Translations under genes and position numbers: made by a program
The notes under the pieces: generated by a model
Databases searched by the model: none
What the model was told of the DNA's origin: nothing
Seen by the model: the letters and a program-made list of their open reading frames with translations, nothing else
In this document: positions 43,168 to 52,010 of the stretch, piece after piece
Layout: the number at the start of each line of letters is the position of its first letter
Position numbering within the stretch: the first letter of the stretch is position 1
Source: JBAXQQ01 sp037131695
GTDB taxonomy: Bacteria; Armatimonadota; Hebobacteria; CAIYQO01
Assembly: GCA_964638715.1 (NCBI GenBank)
Contig: CAZWZF010000001.1
Location: forward strand, 62,001-126,000
Reading direction: 5' to 3'
DNA: 64,000 nt

Positions 43168-43947
43168 CTATCTCAGCAGTAATTCAGCTGCCTTACTTTC
43201 AATATCTCCGCTTGCAACTAATGATTCTCCAACTAATATTGCATCCACACCTTCATCAAGCAATCTCTGCACTTGTAAACGGTTATTTATACCGCTTTCA
43301 CTGACAATGGTTTTATTATTTGGAATATAGGGAAGCAAATCAAAAGTGTGTTGTAAATCAACATTAAATGTATGCAAGTTACGATTATTAATGCCAATTA
43401 TTGGGACATTGATATCAATAGCAATTTCCAATTCTTCCATATTATGAACTTCTGTTAAAACATCTAATCCACATTGTGTTGCAATCTGGTAATAATCGCG
43501 CAATTGTTCTTTTTCTAATGCCGCTACAATTAATAATATTGCGTCGGCAATTCCCACAGCCTCAAATATTTGAGATGGATGAATAATAAAGTCTTTCCTG
43601 ATTAATGGCAATGTGCAAACATCACGAACCAATTGCAGATATTCTAATTTCCCTTGAAAATATTTTTCATCCGTTAATACAGAAATCGCTCGGGCACCGG
43701 CTTTTTCATATTTTATAGCGATTTCCTGGGGGTCGAAATTATCACAAATTACACCTTTAGAAGGAGAAGCTTTCTTTACCTCAGCAATTAAAGAAATGCC
43801 ATATTGAGACAAAGCATTTCCAAATCCTCGCGCAACAGGAATATTATTAGGTGGGGCAATCATTAAATCATTGCGCGATAATAATAATTCTGCCGTATCC
43901 GCTAAAATTTTATCTAAATAAGTACCTGTTCTTTTCACATCTATCAT
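43168..43947 (-). CDS. trpC: Indole-3-glycerol phosphate synthase
   Basis: TrpC closes the indole ring in tryptophan synthesis. The 259-residue (beta/alpha)8 protein shows LIAEVKKASPSKG (catalytic Lys), YEKAGARAISVLTDEKYFQG, LPLIRKDFIIHPSQI, EVHNMEELE, IGINNRNLHTF and VSESGI. The ATG at 43947 is preferred over a TTG two codons upstream. It stands alone, away from other trp genes, and shares its upstream region with the divergent HTH-S24 regulator. Confidence 0.96.
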   Translation of the reverse strand: MIDVKRTGTYLDKILADTAELLLSRNDLMIAPPNNIPVARGFGNALSQYGISLIAEVKKASPSKGVICDNFDPQEIAIKYEKAGARAISVLTDEKYFQGKLEYLQLVRDVCTLPLIRKDFIIHPSQIFEAVGIADAILLIVAALEKEQLRDYYQIATQCGLDVLTEVHNMEELEIAIDINVPIIGINNRNLHTFNVDLQHTFDLLPYIPNNKTIVSESGINNRLQVQRLLDEGVDAILVGESLVASGDIESKAAELLLR

Positions 43948-43974
43948 AAGCAAATATTACCTATATCAGCTTTA

Positions 43975-43996
43975 TTTTGCAACTATTTTGCAACTA
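43975..43996. repeat. Two tandem copies of TTTTGCAACTA
   Basis: Two adjacent identical 11-bp units in the divergent trpC/regulator gap, directly beside a 16-bp palindrome. An 11-bp period places both copies on the same face of the helix, as expected for protein binding. Confidence 0.85.
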
Positions 43997-44012
43997 TTTT
44001 TAGTACTAAAAA
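43997..44012. promoter_or_regulatory. Probable operator, 16-bp perfect palindrome
   Basis: TTTTTAGTACTAAAAA, a perfect palindrome with no central spacer, 62 bp before the HTH-S24 gene and 50 bp before trpC. The TTAGTACTAA core resembles LexA-type sites of some lineages. Its position suggests it is bound by the neighbouring regulator. Confidence 0.55.
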
Positions 44013-44073
44013 CAAATTATTAATCTGGGGGGTGTATTTTTCTTGATAATAATGTTAAAATTTACTTAATATT

Positions 44074-44733
44074 ATGGCAGTATCTGAAAAATTTGCTCAA
44101 TTAATATCTGCGAGTTTAATCTCACTTGGCATTTCGCAACGTGAGGCGGCAAAACGCAGCGGTATAAGTCCGGGCTATATCAGCAATATGTGCCTGGGAC
44201 AGGTACCGGGAATGGCAAAATTATTACAATTTGCAAGTGGTTTGCAAATTGATCCACAGCCATTGCTTGCTGCTGCCGGATATACCGAGTTGAACTCATT
44301 TACTCCCGGACGTGGTGATGAAAACGCTATTAAAGTGCCAGTCATAGGGGCAGCACCCGGAGGTAATTGGCGTTTAGCCGCGGCACATGCTGATAATTAT
44401 CATGAAGTACCACCCGGGTTAGCTGATAATACAGATTACAGCCTGACTATGGTTGGCGATAGCATGTGGCCTTATTTAATGCCGGGAGACGTGATTGGTA
44501 TAAGAGAACAATCACATGCGGCATCCGGTCAGATAGTTATTGCCCGACTTGGCGAAGAAGTTACTGTTAAAAAATGGCAGATTGAGAATAATGAATACTG
44601 GCTGGTGCCATTTAATCCAATATACAAACCGATAAATGTCAAACAAAATACTCCTGATTTTGCTATTATTGGCGTTGTTACCTGGTCAACTCATATTTGG
44701 GACCAAAAAGCAAATAAGAAAATTAAAAAATAG
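44074..44733 (+). CDS. LexA-like HTH-S24 transcriptional regulator
   Basis: A 219-residue protein: an XRE-type helix-turn-helix (SQREAAKRSGISPGYISNMCLG, residues 21-42) and an S24/LexA-like serine protease domain with Ser130 in VGDSMWPYLMPGD and Lys166 in EEVTVKKW. The expected Ala-Gly self-cleavage bond is replaced by GAAPGG (92-97), so RecA-driven cleavage is uncertain. It could be a phage-type CI repressor or the cell's LexA substitute; no phage genes surround it. No clear ribosome site precedes the ATG. Confidence 0.9.
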   Translation: MAVSEKFAQLISASLISLGISQREAAKRSGISPGYISNMCLGQVPGMAKLLQFASGLQIDPQPLLAAAGYTELNSFTPGRGDENAIKVPVIGAAPGGNWRLAAAHADNYHEVPPGLADNTDYSLTMVGDSMWPYLMPGDVIGIREQSHAASGQIVIARLGEEVTVKKWQIENNEYWLVPFNPIYKPINVKQNTPDFAIIGVVTWSTHIWDQKANKKIKK

Positions 44734-44815
44734 TAGAAATACTTAGAAAAATTGCGTAATATACGGAATAATAAGTATTAGATTAAATTACAGCAACGGA
44801 TGTCCGGAGAAAAAC

Positions 44816-45685
44816 TTGGACAAACCAATCACAGCACGAAGAATTTGCCCATATTGCAAACAAATAATAGAAATCGGCGGAAATGTTGTAATTTGTACGG
44901 CATGTGGTACTGCTCATCATTTCAAATGCTGGGATGACAGTACGCATTGTGCAACTATCGGTTGTGCCGGAACACCACGTAATGAAGAATATGTTGATAT
45001 ATTAAACCCTATTGATGTTTCTGTTGGAACTACTCTTCCTGCTGTATATGCTCATCCTTTTGAATTTCCAATCCCCACGACAGTCATGTTAATTACCATC
45101 ATGCTAATATCCTACGGACTTTATGGTTTAGCTATTGTAATAAAAGATTTTCACAGTGTTAATGAAATCGTTAATTCAGAATTTGTTCGTAATGCCTCTT
45201 TAAATGAATATTTCTGTCGTATGGCTGCAATCGTGCCAATGATGATAATAGGATGGTTTTTACTGGAATTAAAGCAATGGGCGCGAATATGGGCAATGCG
45301 TACATTATTTATTTTCTATTTCTGGATGTTGGCAAATGATATTGTTTATTTATTAAACAGGCAGGATTTTATAGATAATAAAGTTTCACAACGCTGGATA
45401 GATAATGTCGCAACCTCACAAACAGCACAGGTTGTTTGGGTAATAGTTTTTCTATTAATTGCTATGATTATAAAATGCCTTATTACATTTACAGCTATAT
45501 ATCATCTCGCAAGTATGCAATTAATAAATGAATTCGATAATGCTGCAAAACATAAAGTCTGGATGGCTGAACACAAGGAAAATGATGAAACACCAAGAAA
45601 TAATATAGATAATACTGATACTGATACTGATACAGAAACAAAAAAATCTGAATCTTCAATAACTTATGTGGGGTTTGATGATTAA
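44816..45685 (+). CDS. Prokaryotic RING-like zinc finger membrane protein
   Basis: A 289-residue protein. The N-terminus carries a RING-like zinc site: C11-x2-C14...C27-x2-C30...His35...C38...C45...C50, in RICPYCKQII and CTACGTAHHFKCWDD, resembling the prokaryotic RING finger family 1. Four membrane helices follow (about 82-102, 136-150, 160-185, 215-240), then a tail with a TDTDTDTE run. The start codon is TTG with GGAG upstream; no ATG fits the frame. It ends in the ATG of the dehydrogenase gene. Function unknown. Confidence 0.85.
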   Translation: MDKPITARRICPYCKQIIEIGGNVVICTACGTAHHFKCWDDSTHCATIGCAGTPRNEEYVDILNPIDVSVGTTLPAVYAHPFEFPIPTTVMLITIMLISYGLYGLAIVIKDFHSVNEIVNSEFVRNASLNEYFCRMAAIVPMMIIGWFLLELKQWARIWAMRTLFIFYFWMLANDIVYLLNRQDFIDNKVSQRWIDNVATSQTAQVVWVIVFLLIAMIIKCLITFTAIYHLASMQLINEFDNAAKHKVWMAEHKENDETPRNNIDNTDTDTDTETKKSESSITYVGFDD

Positions 45686-46674
45686 TGAAAACTAAAGCTT
45701 TAAAAGTTACCGGACTAAATACTATTGAATTAAGTGAAATAAATATACCGGACTTGCTGCCAGGTCAAGTACTAATTAAAAATATCTACACAGCTATCAG
45801 TCCTGGCACTGAATTGCGATGTATGGCACAAGGGCAACCCGGTTCAGAAGATATGCCATTTATACCCGGATATTCAGCATTGGGAACAATAATCGCACCT
45901 GCTGATGCTGCGATACCGGTTGGTACTGTTGTATTCCATAATGGTGCAATGGAAGCTGATATCCATTTAATGTGGGGTGGACATACAGAGTATGCTATTC
46001 GTCCGGTTGATAAAGTTTATCTCGTCCCGGAAACAGTAAACTTAAAATCAGCAGCACTTACAAAACTGGCGGCTATCCCTTATCATGGCATGCGTTTAGC
46101 AAAAATTCAACCTGATGAAAAAGTCGCGGTAATAGGACTTGGTCCAATTGGAATGTGCTCTTCATTATGTGTTAAATCTACCGGTGCTGATTTATTTGCA
46201 TTTGACTTATCTGAGAAGCGCGTTGAATTAGCGAAATCTTTGGGAATAAACGCTTTCCAGGTAGAAGGAAGCATCTATGATACTGCCCATCCATTGATTG
46301 GCGATGGCGCAAACGTTGTTATAGATTCTACTGGCGCACCAGCAGTATTGCCGCAGTCAGCACGACTTTTAATTGAACCTGAATGGGATATTACACTGCG
46401 CGAAACACCACGATTAATTCTGCAAGGTTCATTCAAGGATGAATTTACCTTGAATTATCAAGAGATTTTCCGACAGGAAGCAACCATTCTGGTACCAAGA
46501 AACGATAATCCGCAAGATTATAACACCGTATTAAGCATGCAAAGACGTGGATTACTGCCGTTGGATAAATTAATCGGAGAACCGCTTAACCCGACTGATT
46601 GTATGGATATATATACAACTTTGCGAACAAATCCACAGGCGATGCTAACGGCTGTTTTCTCGTGGGATAATTAA
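45685..46674 (+). CDS. Zinc-type medium-chain alcohol dehydrogenase family protein
   Basis: A 329-residue MDR-family oxidoreductase: an N-terminal GroES-like domain (PGQVLIKNIYTAISPGTELR, FIPGYSALGTI) and a nucleotide-binding domain with VIGLGPIGMCSS and a DLSEKRVELAKSLG strand end that favours NAD. Classical zinc ligands are not clear (the usual GHE is PGY), as in the bacteriochlorophyllide/threonine-dehydrogenase-like branch, so the metal may be absent. It ends in the start codon of trmL. Substrate unknown. Confidence 0.88.
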   Translation: MKTKALKVTGLNTIELSEINIPDLLPGQVLIKNIYTAISPGTELRCMAQGQPGSEDMPFIPGYSALGTIIAPADAAIPVGTVVFHNGAMEADIHLMWGGHTEYAIRPVDKVYLVPETVNLKSAALTKLAAIPYHGMRLAKIQPDEKVAVIGLGPIGMCSSLCVKSTGADLFAFDLSEKRVELAKSLGINAFQVEGSIYDTAHPLIGDGANVVIDSTGAPAVLPQSARLLIEPEWDITLRETPRLILQGSFKDEFTLNYQEIFRQEATILVPRNDNPQDYNTVLSMQRRGLLPLDKLIGEPLNPTDCMDIYTTLRTNPQAMLTAVFSWDN

Positions 46675-47192
46675 TGCAGTCTGAACACCATCACCGCAGA
46701 TTTGATTTGCCATTTAATTGGCCAAATCCGGCTTTGCAGGTAGTACTGATAGAACCTGAGATACCACCAAATACCGGTAATATCGCACGGTTATGCGCGG
46801 CTACTGGCTCTCAATTTAATCTCGTCGGACAATTAGGCTTTAGACTTCATGATCGTGCGTTGCGTCGCGCCGGTGTTGATTATTGGGATGAAGTGAACAT
46901 TCACCGCTATATCAATTTTATTGAATGGTACGACAGCAACTCGCAGCCTAATTTTTATCTTTTCACCACAGCCGCACAACAATCATTTTTTGAAATCACA
47001 TTTAAACCTGGCGATGCTTTAGTATTCGGATCAGAGAGTAAAGGCTTATCAGATGAGTTGCTGGAAAAATATCCTTCAAAATTAGTACAAATACCTATGA
47101 TGACAGATAAAGTGCGTTCTTTAAATTTAGCCAACTCAGTGTCAATTGCTACTTATGAAGCTCTTCGTCAGATTAATAATAATCTAAAATAA
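46674..47192 (+). CDS. trmL: tRNA (cytidine/uridine-2'-O-)-methyltransferase TrmL
   Basis: TrmL methylates the ribose of the wobble nucleotide (34) in tRNA-Leu isoacceptors. The 172-residue SPOUT protein has the opening LIEPEIPPNTGNIARLCAATG, VFGSESKGL with the SAM-knot residues and the final IPMMTDKVRSLNLANSVSIATYE divided at the knot. About 20 extra residues precede the usual start. It shares one base with the dehydrogenase stop (TAATG). Confidence 0.95.
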   Translation: MQSEHHHRRFDLPFNWPNPALQVVLIEPEIPPNTGNIARLCAATGSQFNLVGQLGFRLHDRALRRAGVDYWDEVNIHRYINFIEWYDSNSQPNFYLFTTAAQQSFFEITFKPGDALVFGSESKGLSDELLEKYPSKLVQIPMMTDKVRSLNLANSVSIATYEALRQINNNLK

Positions 47193-47244
47193 GTCATCAT
47201 TAAATCTTCTAAAAATTAAATTTTAAAAATAATTACCATTGCAC

Positions 47245-47272
47245 TAAAGATTACTTAAAAGTAAGTCGATAA
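47245..47272 (+). promoter_or_regulatory. Sigma-28 (FliA)-type promoter of flagellin
   Basis: TAAAGATT, 12-bp spacer, GTCGATAA. The FliA consensus is TAAAGTTT-N11-GCCGATAA, so 14 of 16 box positions match with one extra spacer base. It lies 70 bp before the flagellin ATG and there is no competing sigma-70 site. Confidence 0.78.
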
Positions 47273-47341
47273 GATTATTGTCACGGATGAAATTGATGTT
47301 GACGACGTCACCCTAACGTTTAATAGGGGGGAGGAAGACAC

Positions 47342-48595
47342 ATGTCGCTACGAATCAATCAAAACATCAGTGCAATGTCCGCGCACCGCTTTTTAGCGAG
47401 CAATGATGAAGCATTATCGAAGTCCATTGACAAATTAAGCTCAGGGCTTCGCATCAACTCTGCATCTGACGATGCTGCTGGTCTGGTTATCAGTGAAAAC
47501 CTGCGTACACAAATCTCAGGTATTCAACAAGCATCCCGTAATACTCAAGACGGGATAAATATGATAAAGACCACTGAAGCATCATTAAATGAAATCGAGA
47601 CTCAGCTTCGTCAAATGCGTGATTTGACTGTCCATGCTGCCAACGTAAATGGAAATGCTGCAAGTTTAAGTGCTGACCAGGCACAAGTTGCCCAGGCTAT
47701 GAATTCCATTAATCGCATTGCGGACCAAACTGAATTCGCCGGTGTTAAGCTACTTGGAACCCAGAATATCAGCAACAAAACATTTCAAGTTGGATCAAAT
47801 TCTGGACAAACAGCAACATTTGAATTGCCTGCAAGCGGATATGATGGCGTTTCACTTACTGCTGATATGCATGTTTCTTCACTTGGTCTTGCCAGTGCCC
47901 GCAATGCTTCTTCGATAGGCAGCAAAGCATATTCTGCAATATCAATTGGTCAAACAGAGAATGTGACTGTTATCTACACTAATGCAACTGGCACCAGTAA
48001 GGCAGTTACTGCATCCTTAAATGCAACAACAGGCGATACCCTTTCCCATGCCATAACCAATATTAATGCATCGTTAAATGATGCAGGAAATATTGAAGCA
48101 GTTGCTACAGACCAGTATGGTAATGTCAATGCCAATCCTGCAGATAATACTTTCCTTACCATACGCCAGAAGGCCGTTGCGGACCAGAGTGGAAATGCCA
48201 GTGTAGTTGTATTAAGCGATAAAGCATCAGCGGATTCAAAAACCGGATTTACCGCGACTCCAACACGGTCAACAGGTCAAGCTACTGGAAGTATAATCGA
48301 TTTAACAAGTGGAAATACCACACAAATATTGCAGCAAATCGATGATGCAATGAAGAAAGTAAATGGATTGAGAGTGCACCTTGGAGCATTCCAGAAAAAC
48401 AATTTAGAAAGCAACTTGACCAGCTTGTCCGTTGCTAAAGAAAACCTGTCAGCATCAGAATCTGCAATTCGCGACACTGATATGGCATCTGAAATGGTGA
48501 ACTTCACCAAGACACAAATTTTAATGCAATCAGCACAGGCTATGTTAACCCAGGCAAACCAGGCTCCTCAGCAAATATTACAGATGATGAAATAA
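47342..48595 (+). CDS. Flagellin
   Basis: The 417-residue filament subunit. The N-terminal D0/D1 helices (MSLRINQNISAMSAHRFL, LSSGLRINSASDDAAGL, ENLRTQISGIQQASRNTQDG) and the C-terminal D0 end (QSAQAMLTQANQAPQQILQMMK, here split at QA) are strongly conserved; the central ~190 residues are the variable exposed domain, Ser/Thr/Ala-rich. A very strong GGGGGGAGGA ribosome site lies just upstream. Single-gene transcript with a sigma-28 promoter and a terminator. No other flagellar gene is in the window. Confidence 0.97.
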   Translation: MSLRINQNISAMSAHRFLASNDEALSKSIDKLSSGLRINSASDDAAGLVISENLRTQISGIQQASRNTQDGINMIKTTEASLNEIETQLRQMRDLTVHAANVNGNAASLSADQAQVAQAMNSINRIADQTEFAGVKLLGTQNISNKTFQVGSNSGQTATFELPASGYDGVSLTADMHVSSLGLASARNASSIGSKAYSAISIGQTENVTVIYTNATGTSKAVTASLNATTGDTLSHAITNINASLNDAGNIEAVATDQYGNVNANPADNTFLTIRQKAVADQSGNASVVVLSDKASADSKTGFTATPTRSTGQATGSIIDLTSGNTTQILQQIDDAMKKVNGLRVHLGAFQKNNLESNLTSLSVAKENLSASESAIRDTDMASEMVNFTKTQILMQSAQAMLTQANQAPQQILQMMK

Positions 48596-48604
48596 CATAA
48601 AAAT

Positions 48605-48636
48605 AAAATCCCCTCGTTAATCGGGGGGATTTTTTT
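48605..48636 (+). terminator. Rho-independent terminator after flagellin
   Basis: Stem AATCCCC / GGGGATT with a short inner CG pairing, followed by seven T. Confidence 0.88.
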
Positions 48637-48745
48637 ATGGCTTAAATACTAAAAATATCGCTAAGATAATTCATATAACATTTGAAATAACCAGCAGCAA
48701 AATTGCATTCATAGCAAACTTCATCATAATGAGCGAGACATTAAA

Positions 48746-51700
48746 TTATCGAGTTAATTTAATGTCTGCCCAATTTATAGCACGCAAGTTTGCAGCTGGC
48801 ATTATGGCATATTTCACTCTCAATTTTAATGTTTTCACTCCAGTAATATCAACATTTATGCTCTTTGCGCCTGATTCGCGACCAAATTGATCTGAAGTAT
48901 AAAGTATAATGCCATCACCCTCAACTTCAAATGCAACTTTTTCTGCGGCAGGAGAATTGCCAGCAGTTTTTGCTGCAAAATCTAATCCTATAACTGCACG
49001 TAAACGGTTATATCCACCATCAGCGATATTGTATTCTAAAACAGCAGGCCTTTTCGGCAGCCAATACTTGCCCGGGAAAGATATACCTTTATCATATTTA
49101 TTTTTCCATACAATCAACCTGTCAGACTTGAATGAACTGTCGCGTAATATTTCGTTACCTGCACCATCAGCAGATTTTTCCATTAATTCAGATAAATAAA
49201 ATTCATCTCTATGCGGTATAGTCGCATATATCGGAAAATTCCAATTGAATAACGGTGCTAACACAGGTTGATTATCTTTCTCTGTATTCTTCTCCTGGTA
49301 TTTCCAATTATTATCAAAATATCCACAAGCAATAATATCACCGCTATTTCTGCCATTAATAACATCGAAAAATCCGCCATTTTTCGAAATATCCATATTT
49401 CTTGAATCAACAACCGAGAAATCAGAGTCATTTACCGTAAAATCAGTCATTGCCATACCCAGAGGCGATGAGCCAGCGCGTATTAAAACATAGCGGTAAG
49501 GATTAAAAGGATTTGGATAAATCATTTGAACACCGGCGTCATGTATGCGTATTTTACCGGTATCAATCGTTATAAAATTGCTGTTTACTGTTAATGGAAC
49601 TTTCGACTGCATATCTTTTGCCAGCAGATTTTCACCAATCCAGCCAAATATTATCAGGGAATAGTCTGCTTTTGAAAAATCATCTATTTCAGTATCTTTA
49701 TATATTCGTAGTGGTGTGTGAAATCTTTCATCCCACCAGACAGCAAAACGTTTGGCTGATGCTGAAATTGCAGCATTCATTAACGGGTCATTCGATTGAG
49801 TACCTACAACTACCGCAAACGAGGTACAGTATATATCATTTGCCGGACCTTCAGTTTCAGAAGTTTTTACAATACCTGTCGGTTTATAATCTTTTTCAGA
49901 AAGTATAATCCTGCCATTCTCTGGCATTACTATTCTTACTTCATCATTCCAAACAACTTTAATTAATTTTGTTGCCTGTACAATAGATGCCGGTGGTGCA
50001 AGGGTGATTTGTAAAACATTTTCAGTTAATACTTTGATATAATTAGGAGATATAACTTCAACTTCAGCACGCATAAATCCATAAGGATCTTTGCGTTGAT
50101 TAATTGTGACCCATTGAGCCTGCGCATATCGCAATGACGCACTGCGGATTCTTACCTTTTTAGGATCAATTATTTTCTTTTGTTCAAATATCCATTTATT
50201 CACCGGTTCTTCATATAGGCCGCCATGACCCTCACCCGGATGTTCCCAATACCGAATATTATATCCCCAGGTTTGCATTAATTTGACAGTATAGCGCGAA
50301 TAATCAACTGGCACAGTAGTATCTGCATCACCATGACTGGCGAAAACCGGTGTGTTATTCAATGCTTCAATTTGACCGATATAACTCAAGCGTTCACGGC
50401 GAAATTGTGCCTTGGGAGTTAATTCCTTTATAGCATCATCAGACATTTGGAATCGAAAATCGTAACCGCCAAAGAATGGAATGATTGCAGCGAATTTCTC
50501 AGGATGTCGGGAGCCATAATACCATACCCCTGCTCCACCCATTGAATAACCTTTTAAATATATCCTTGATTCATCAATTGGTAAATTATTAATAGCCATA
50601 TCAATACATTGTGTTACATCATTATCGCCTATGCCGCGATACCAGCTATTGCCGCGCGCATGCGGGCATATTACAATACAGTTATATTTTTCTGCCAGAC
50701 CATCATGTCGCTGATCTACCCCTGCCCATTTTATATAAGTAGGAAAATCATCGCTTCTGCCATGTAGCATCACCACCATGGGATATTTTTTCTTTTTATC
50801 ATAATCAGGCGGTAAATACGCACGACAAAACTGGGGTGAACCATCAGTTTCGTCAATATATGCCAACCTTACAAATCCTGAACTGCGTTCAGATCCATTC
50901 TTGCCACTTTCATCCATAACTAACTCTTCATACTCCATGAATGTATTGTAAACTGATAGCCATGTATCTGGTTTTACCTTTGTTAAGTCAGTTCCTAAAC
51001 GATCATTTAATATTTGAACTATTAGATTCTTGCGATTATCAATATCAGTTATCGGTTGTACAACAACAGAAGCAAGGATTTTTTTAGCAGTATCTACCGG
51101 ATTGCCTTTATACCACATCATATATGCCCGCACAGGCATTCCCTCAAGATCAGTTGATGTGCAACGCAATTCAAAAATACCATCAGATAAATCTTTTGTA
51201 TTGAATATAATATTCTCACCACGTGGAGCAGTCTTTTCTATCACTTTATTCCAACCCGGTGTCAATATTTCTACTTTGACATCAGGACGTATCATTAATA
51301 ATCCTGAACGTTTATCATCTGTTTGCACTGTTAATTCATGATTCATCTCATCATAATTCGCAATAGAAGGCGATATTCTTCCAGCAGCAGCCTCCTGGGT
51401 CTCTGCCTGTGATGGTTCTAATATACCCAGTAAGAAATTTCCGCCGGCTTTCTGTTGCATTAGCTTTATCATAACTACATTGTCGCCGGCTTTCATTTGT
51501 ACTTCACACATGTCAAAATATCCGCCATCAACTTTTAATATTTTTTCATTTTCTTCCTTCCCGTTAACATAAATAATAGATGAAGCATTTGCATTAATTG
51601 TTAAAATAACTGAACCGGCTTTTTTTCTTTGGATATTTGTACAAGCATACCAGACATTATTTTCTTCCGGCAATTCAGGGAAAGCTGTCGAGAAAAATAC

Positions 51701-52003
51701 TGTTCCAGTTAACGATTCGAATTTCTTCCAGGAAACGTCACTGCCATCTGTTGCATGATGGACCATTCCATTAACAGGACGCAACTCGCCTTCCTTACCT
51801 TGCAGCAACAGAAAGTCATTATCGGCTGCTTCACTGATACTCATACCAGAAGCAGTATAATTAAATGGTCCGCATACTAACCATTTTTTAATTTGATTAT
51901 TTTCAGTAGAAAACCCTAATGTGCGGTATTGGTCGCGCAGTGATGCTGATAAAACAGCTATACAGCAAACAATTAAAAGTAAAATTACAGTTATTCTTTT
52001 CAT
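48746..52003 (-). CDS. Large secreted alpha/beta-hydrolase esterase, multidomain
   Basis: A 1085-residue exported protein (signal peptide MKRITVILLLIVCCIAVLSA). Residues ~35-200 resemble a PA14/NPCBM-like binding domain (FSTENNQIKKWLVCGPF, ...ASSIIYVNGKEE). The central part (about 385-620) is an esterase/prolyl-oligopeptidase-like hydrolase: YPMVVMLHGRSDD, nucleophile Ser near 487 in KGYSMGGAG, acid Asp in ASHGDADTTVP and His in GEGHGG. The last ~450 residues are beta-rich with a further hydrolase-associated region and a carbohydrate-binding-like end. It probably deacylates polysaccharides outside the cell. Confidence 0.85.
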   Translation of the reverse strand: MKRITVILLLIVCCIAVLSASLRDQYRTLGFSTENNQIKKWLVCGPFNYTASGMSISEAADNDFLLLQGKEGELRPVNGMVHHATDGSDVSWKKFESLTGTVFFSTAFPELPEENNVWYACTNIQRKKAGSVILTINANASSIIYVNGKEENEKILKVDGGYFDMCEVQMKAGDNVVMIKLMQQKAGGNFLLGILEPSQAETQEAAAGRISPSIANYDEMNHELTVQTDDKRSGLLMIRPDVKVEILTPGWNKVIEKTAPRGENIIFNTKDLSDGIFELRCTSTDLEGMPVRAYMMWYKGNPVDTAKKILASVVVQPITDIDNRKNLIVQILNDRLGTDLTKVKPDTWLSVYNTFMEYEELVMDESGKNGSERSSGFVRLAYIDETDGSPQFCRAYLPPDYDKKKKYPMVVMLHGRSDDFPTYIKWAGVDQRHDGLAEKYNCIVICPHARGNSWYRGIGDNDVTQCIDMAINNLPIDESRIYLKGYSMGGAGVWYYGSRHPEKFAAIIPFFGGYDFRFQMSDDAIKELTPKAQFRRERLSYIGQIEALNNTPVFASHGDADTTVPVDYSRYTVKLMQTWGYNIRYWEHPGEGHGGLYEEPVNKWIFEQKKIIDPKKVRIRSASLRYAQAQWVTINQRKDPYGFMRAEVEVISPNYIKVLTENVLQITLAPPASIVQATKLIKVVWNDEVRIVMPENGRIILSEKDYKPTGIVKTSETEGPANDIYCTSFAVVVGTQSNDPLMNAAISASAKRFAVWWDERFHTPLRIYKDTEIDDFSKADYSLIIFGWIGENLLAKDMQSKVPLTVNSNFITIDTGKIRIHDAGVQMIYPNPFNPYRYVLIRAGSSPLGMAMTDFTVNDSDFSVVDSRNMDISKNGGFFDVINGRNSGDIIACGYFDNNWKYQEKNTEKDNQPVLAPLFNWNFPIYATIPHRDEFYLSELMEKSADGAGNEILRDSSFKSDRLIVWKNKYDKGISFPGKYWLPKRPAVLEYNIADGGYNRLRAVIGLDFAAKTAGNSPAAEKVAFEVEGDGIILYTSDQFGRESGAKSINVDITGVKTLKLRVKYAIMPAANLRAINWADIKLTR

Positions 52004-52010
52004 TTTCCAC

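Noticed and set aside
43168..44073. Tryptophan attenuator before trpC
   Set aside because: No leader peptide with tandem Trp codons and no pair of alternative hairpins was found in the short divergent gap.
44074..44733. HTH-S24 regulator as a prophage CI repressor
   Set aside because: Neighbours are trpC, a membrane protein, a dehydrogenase and trmL; no phage gene is near, so a prophage is not supported.
44816..45685. RING-like protein as eukaryotic contamination
   Set aside because: It is overlapped by bacterial genes on the same strand, uses a bacterial ribosome site and has the base composition of its neighbours.
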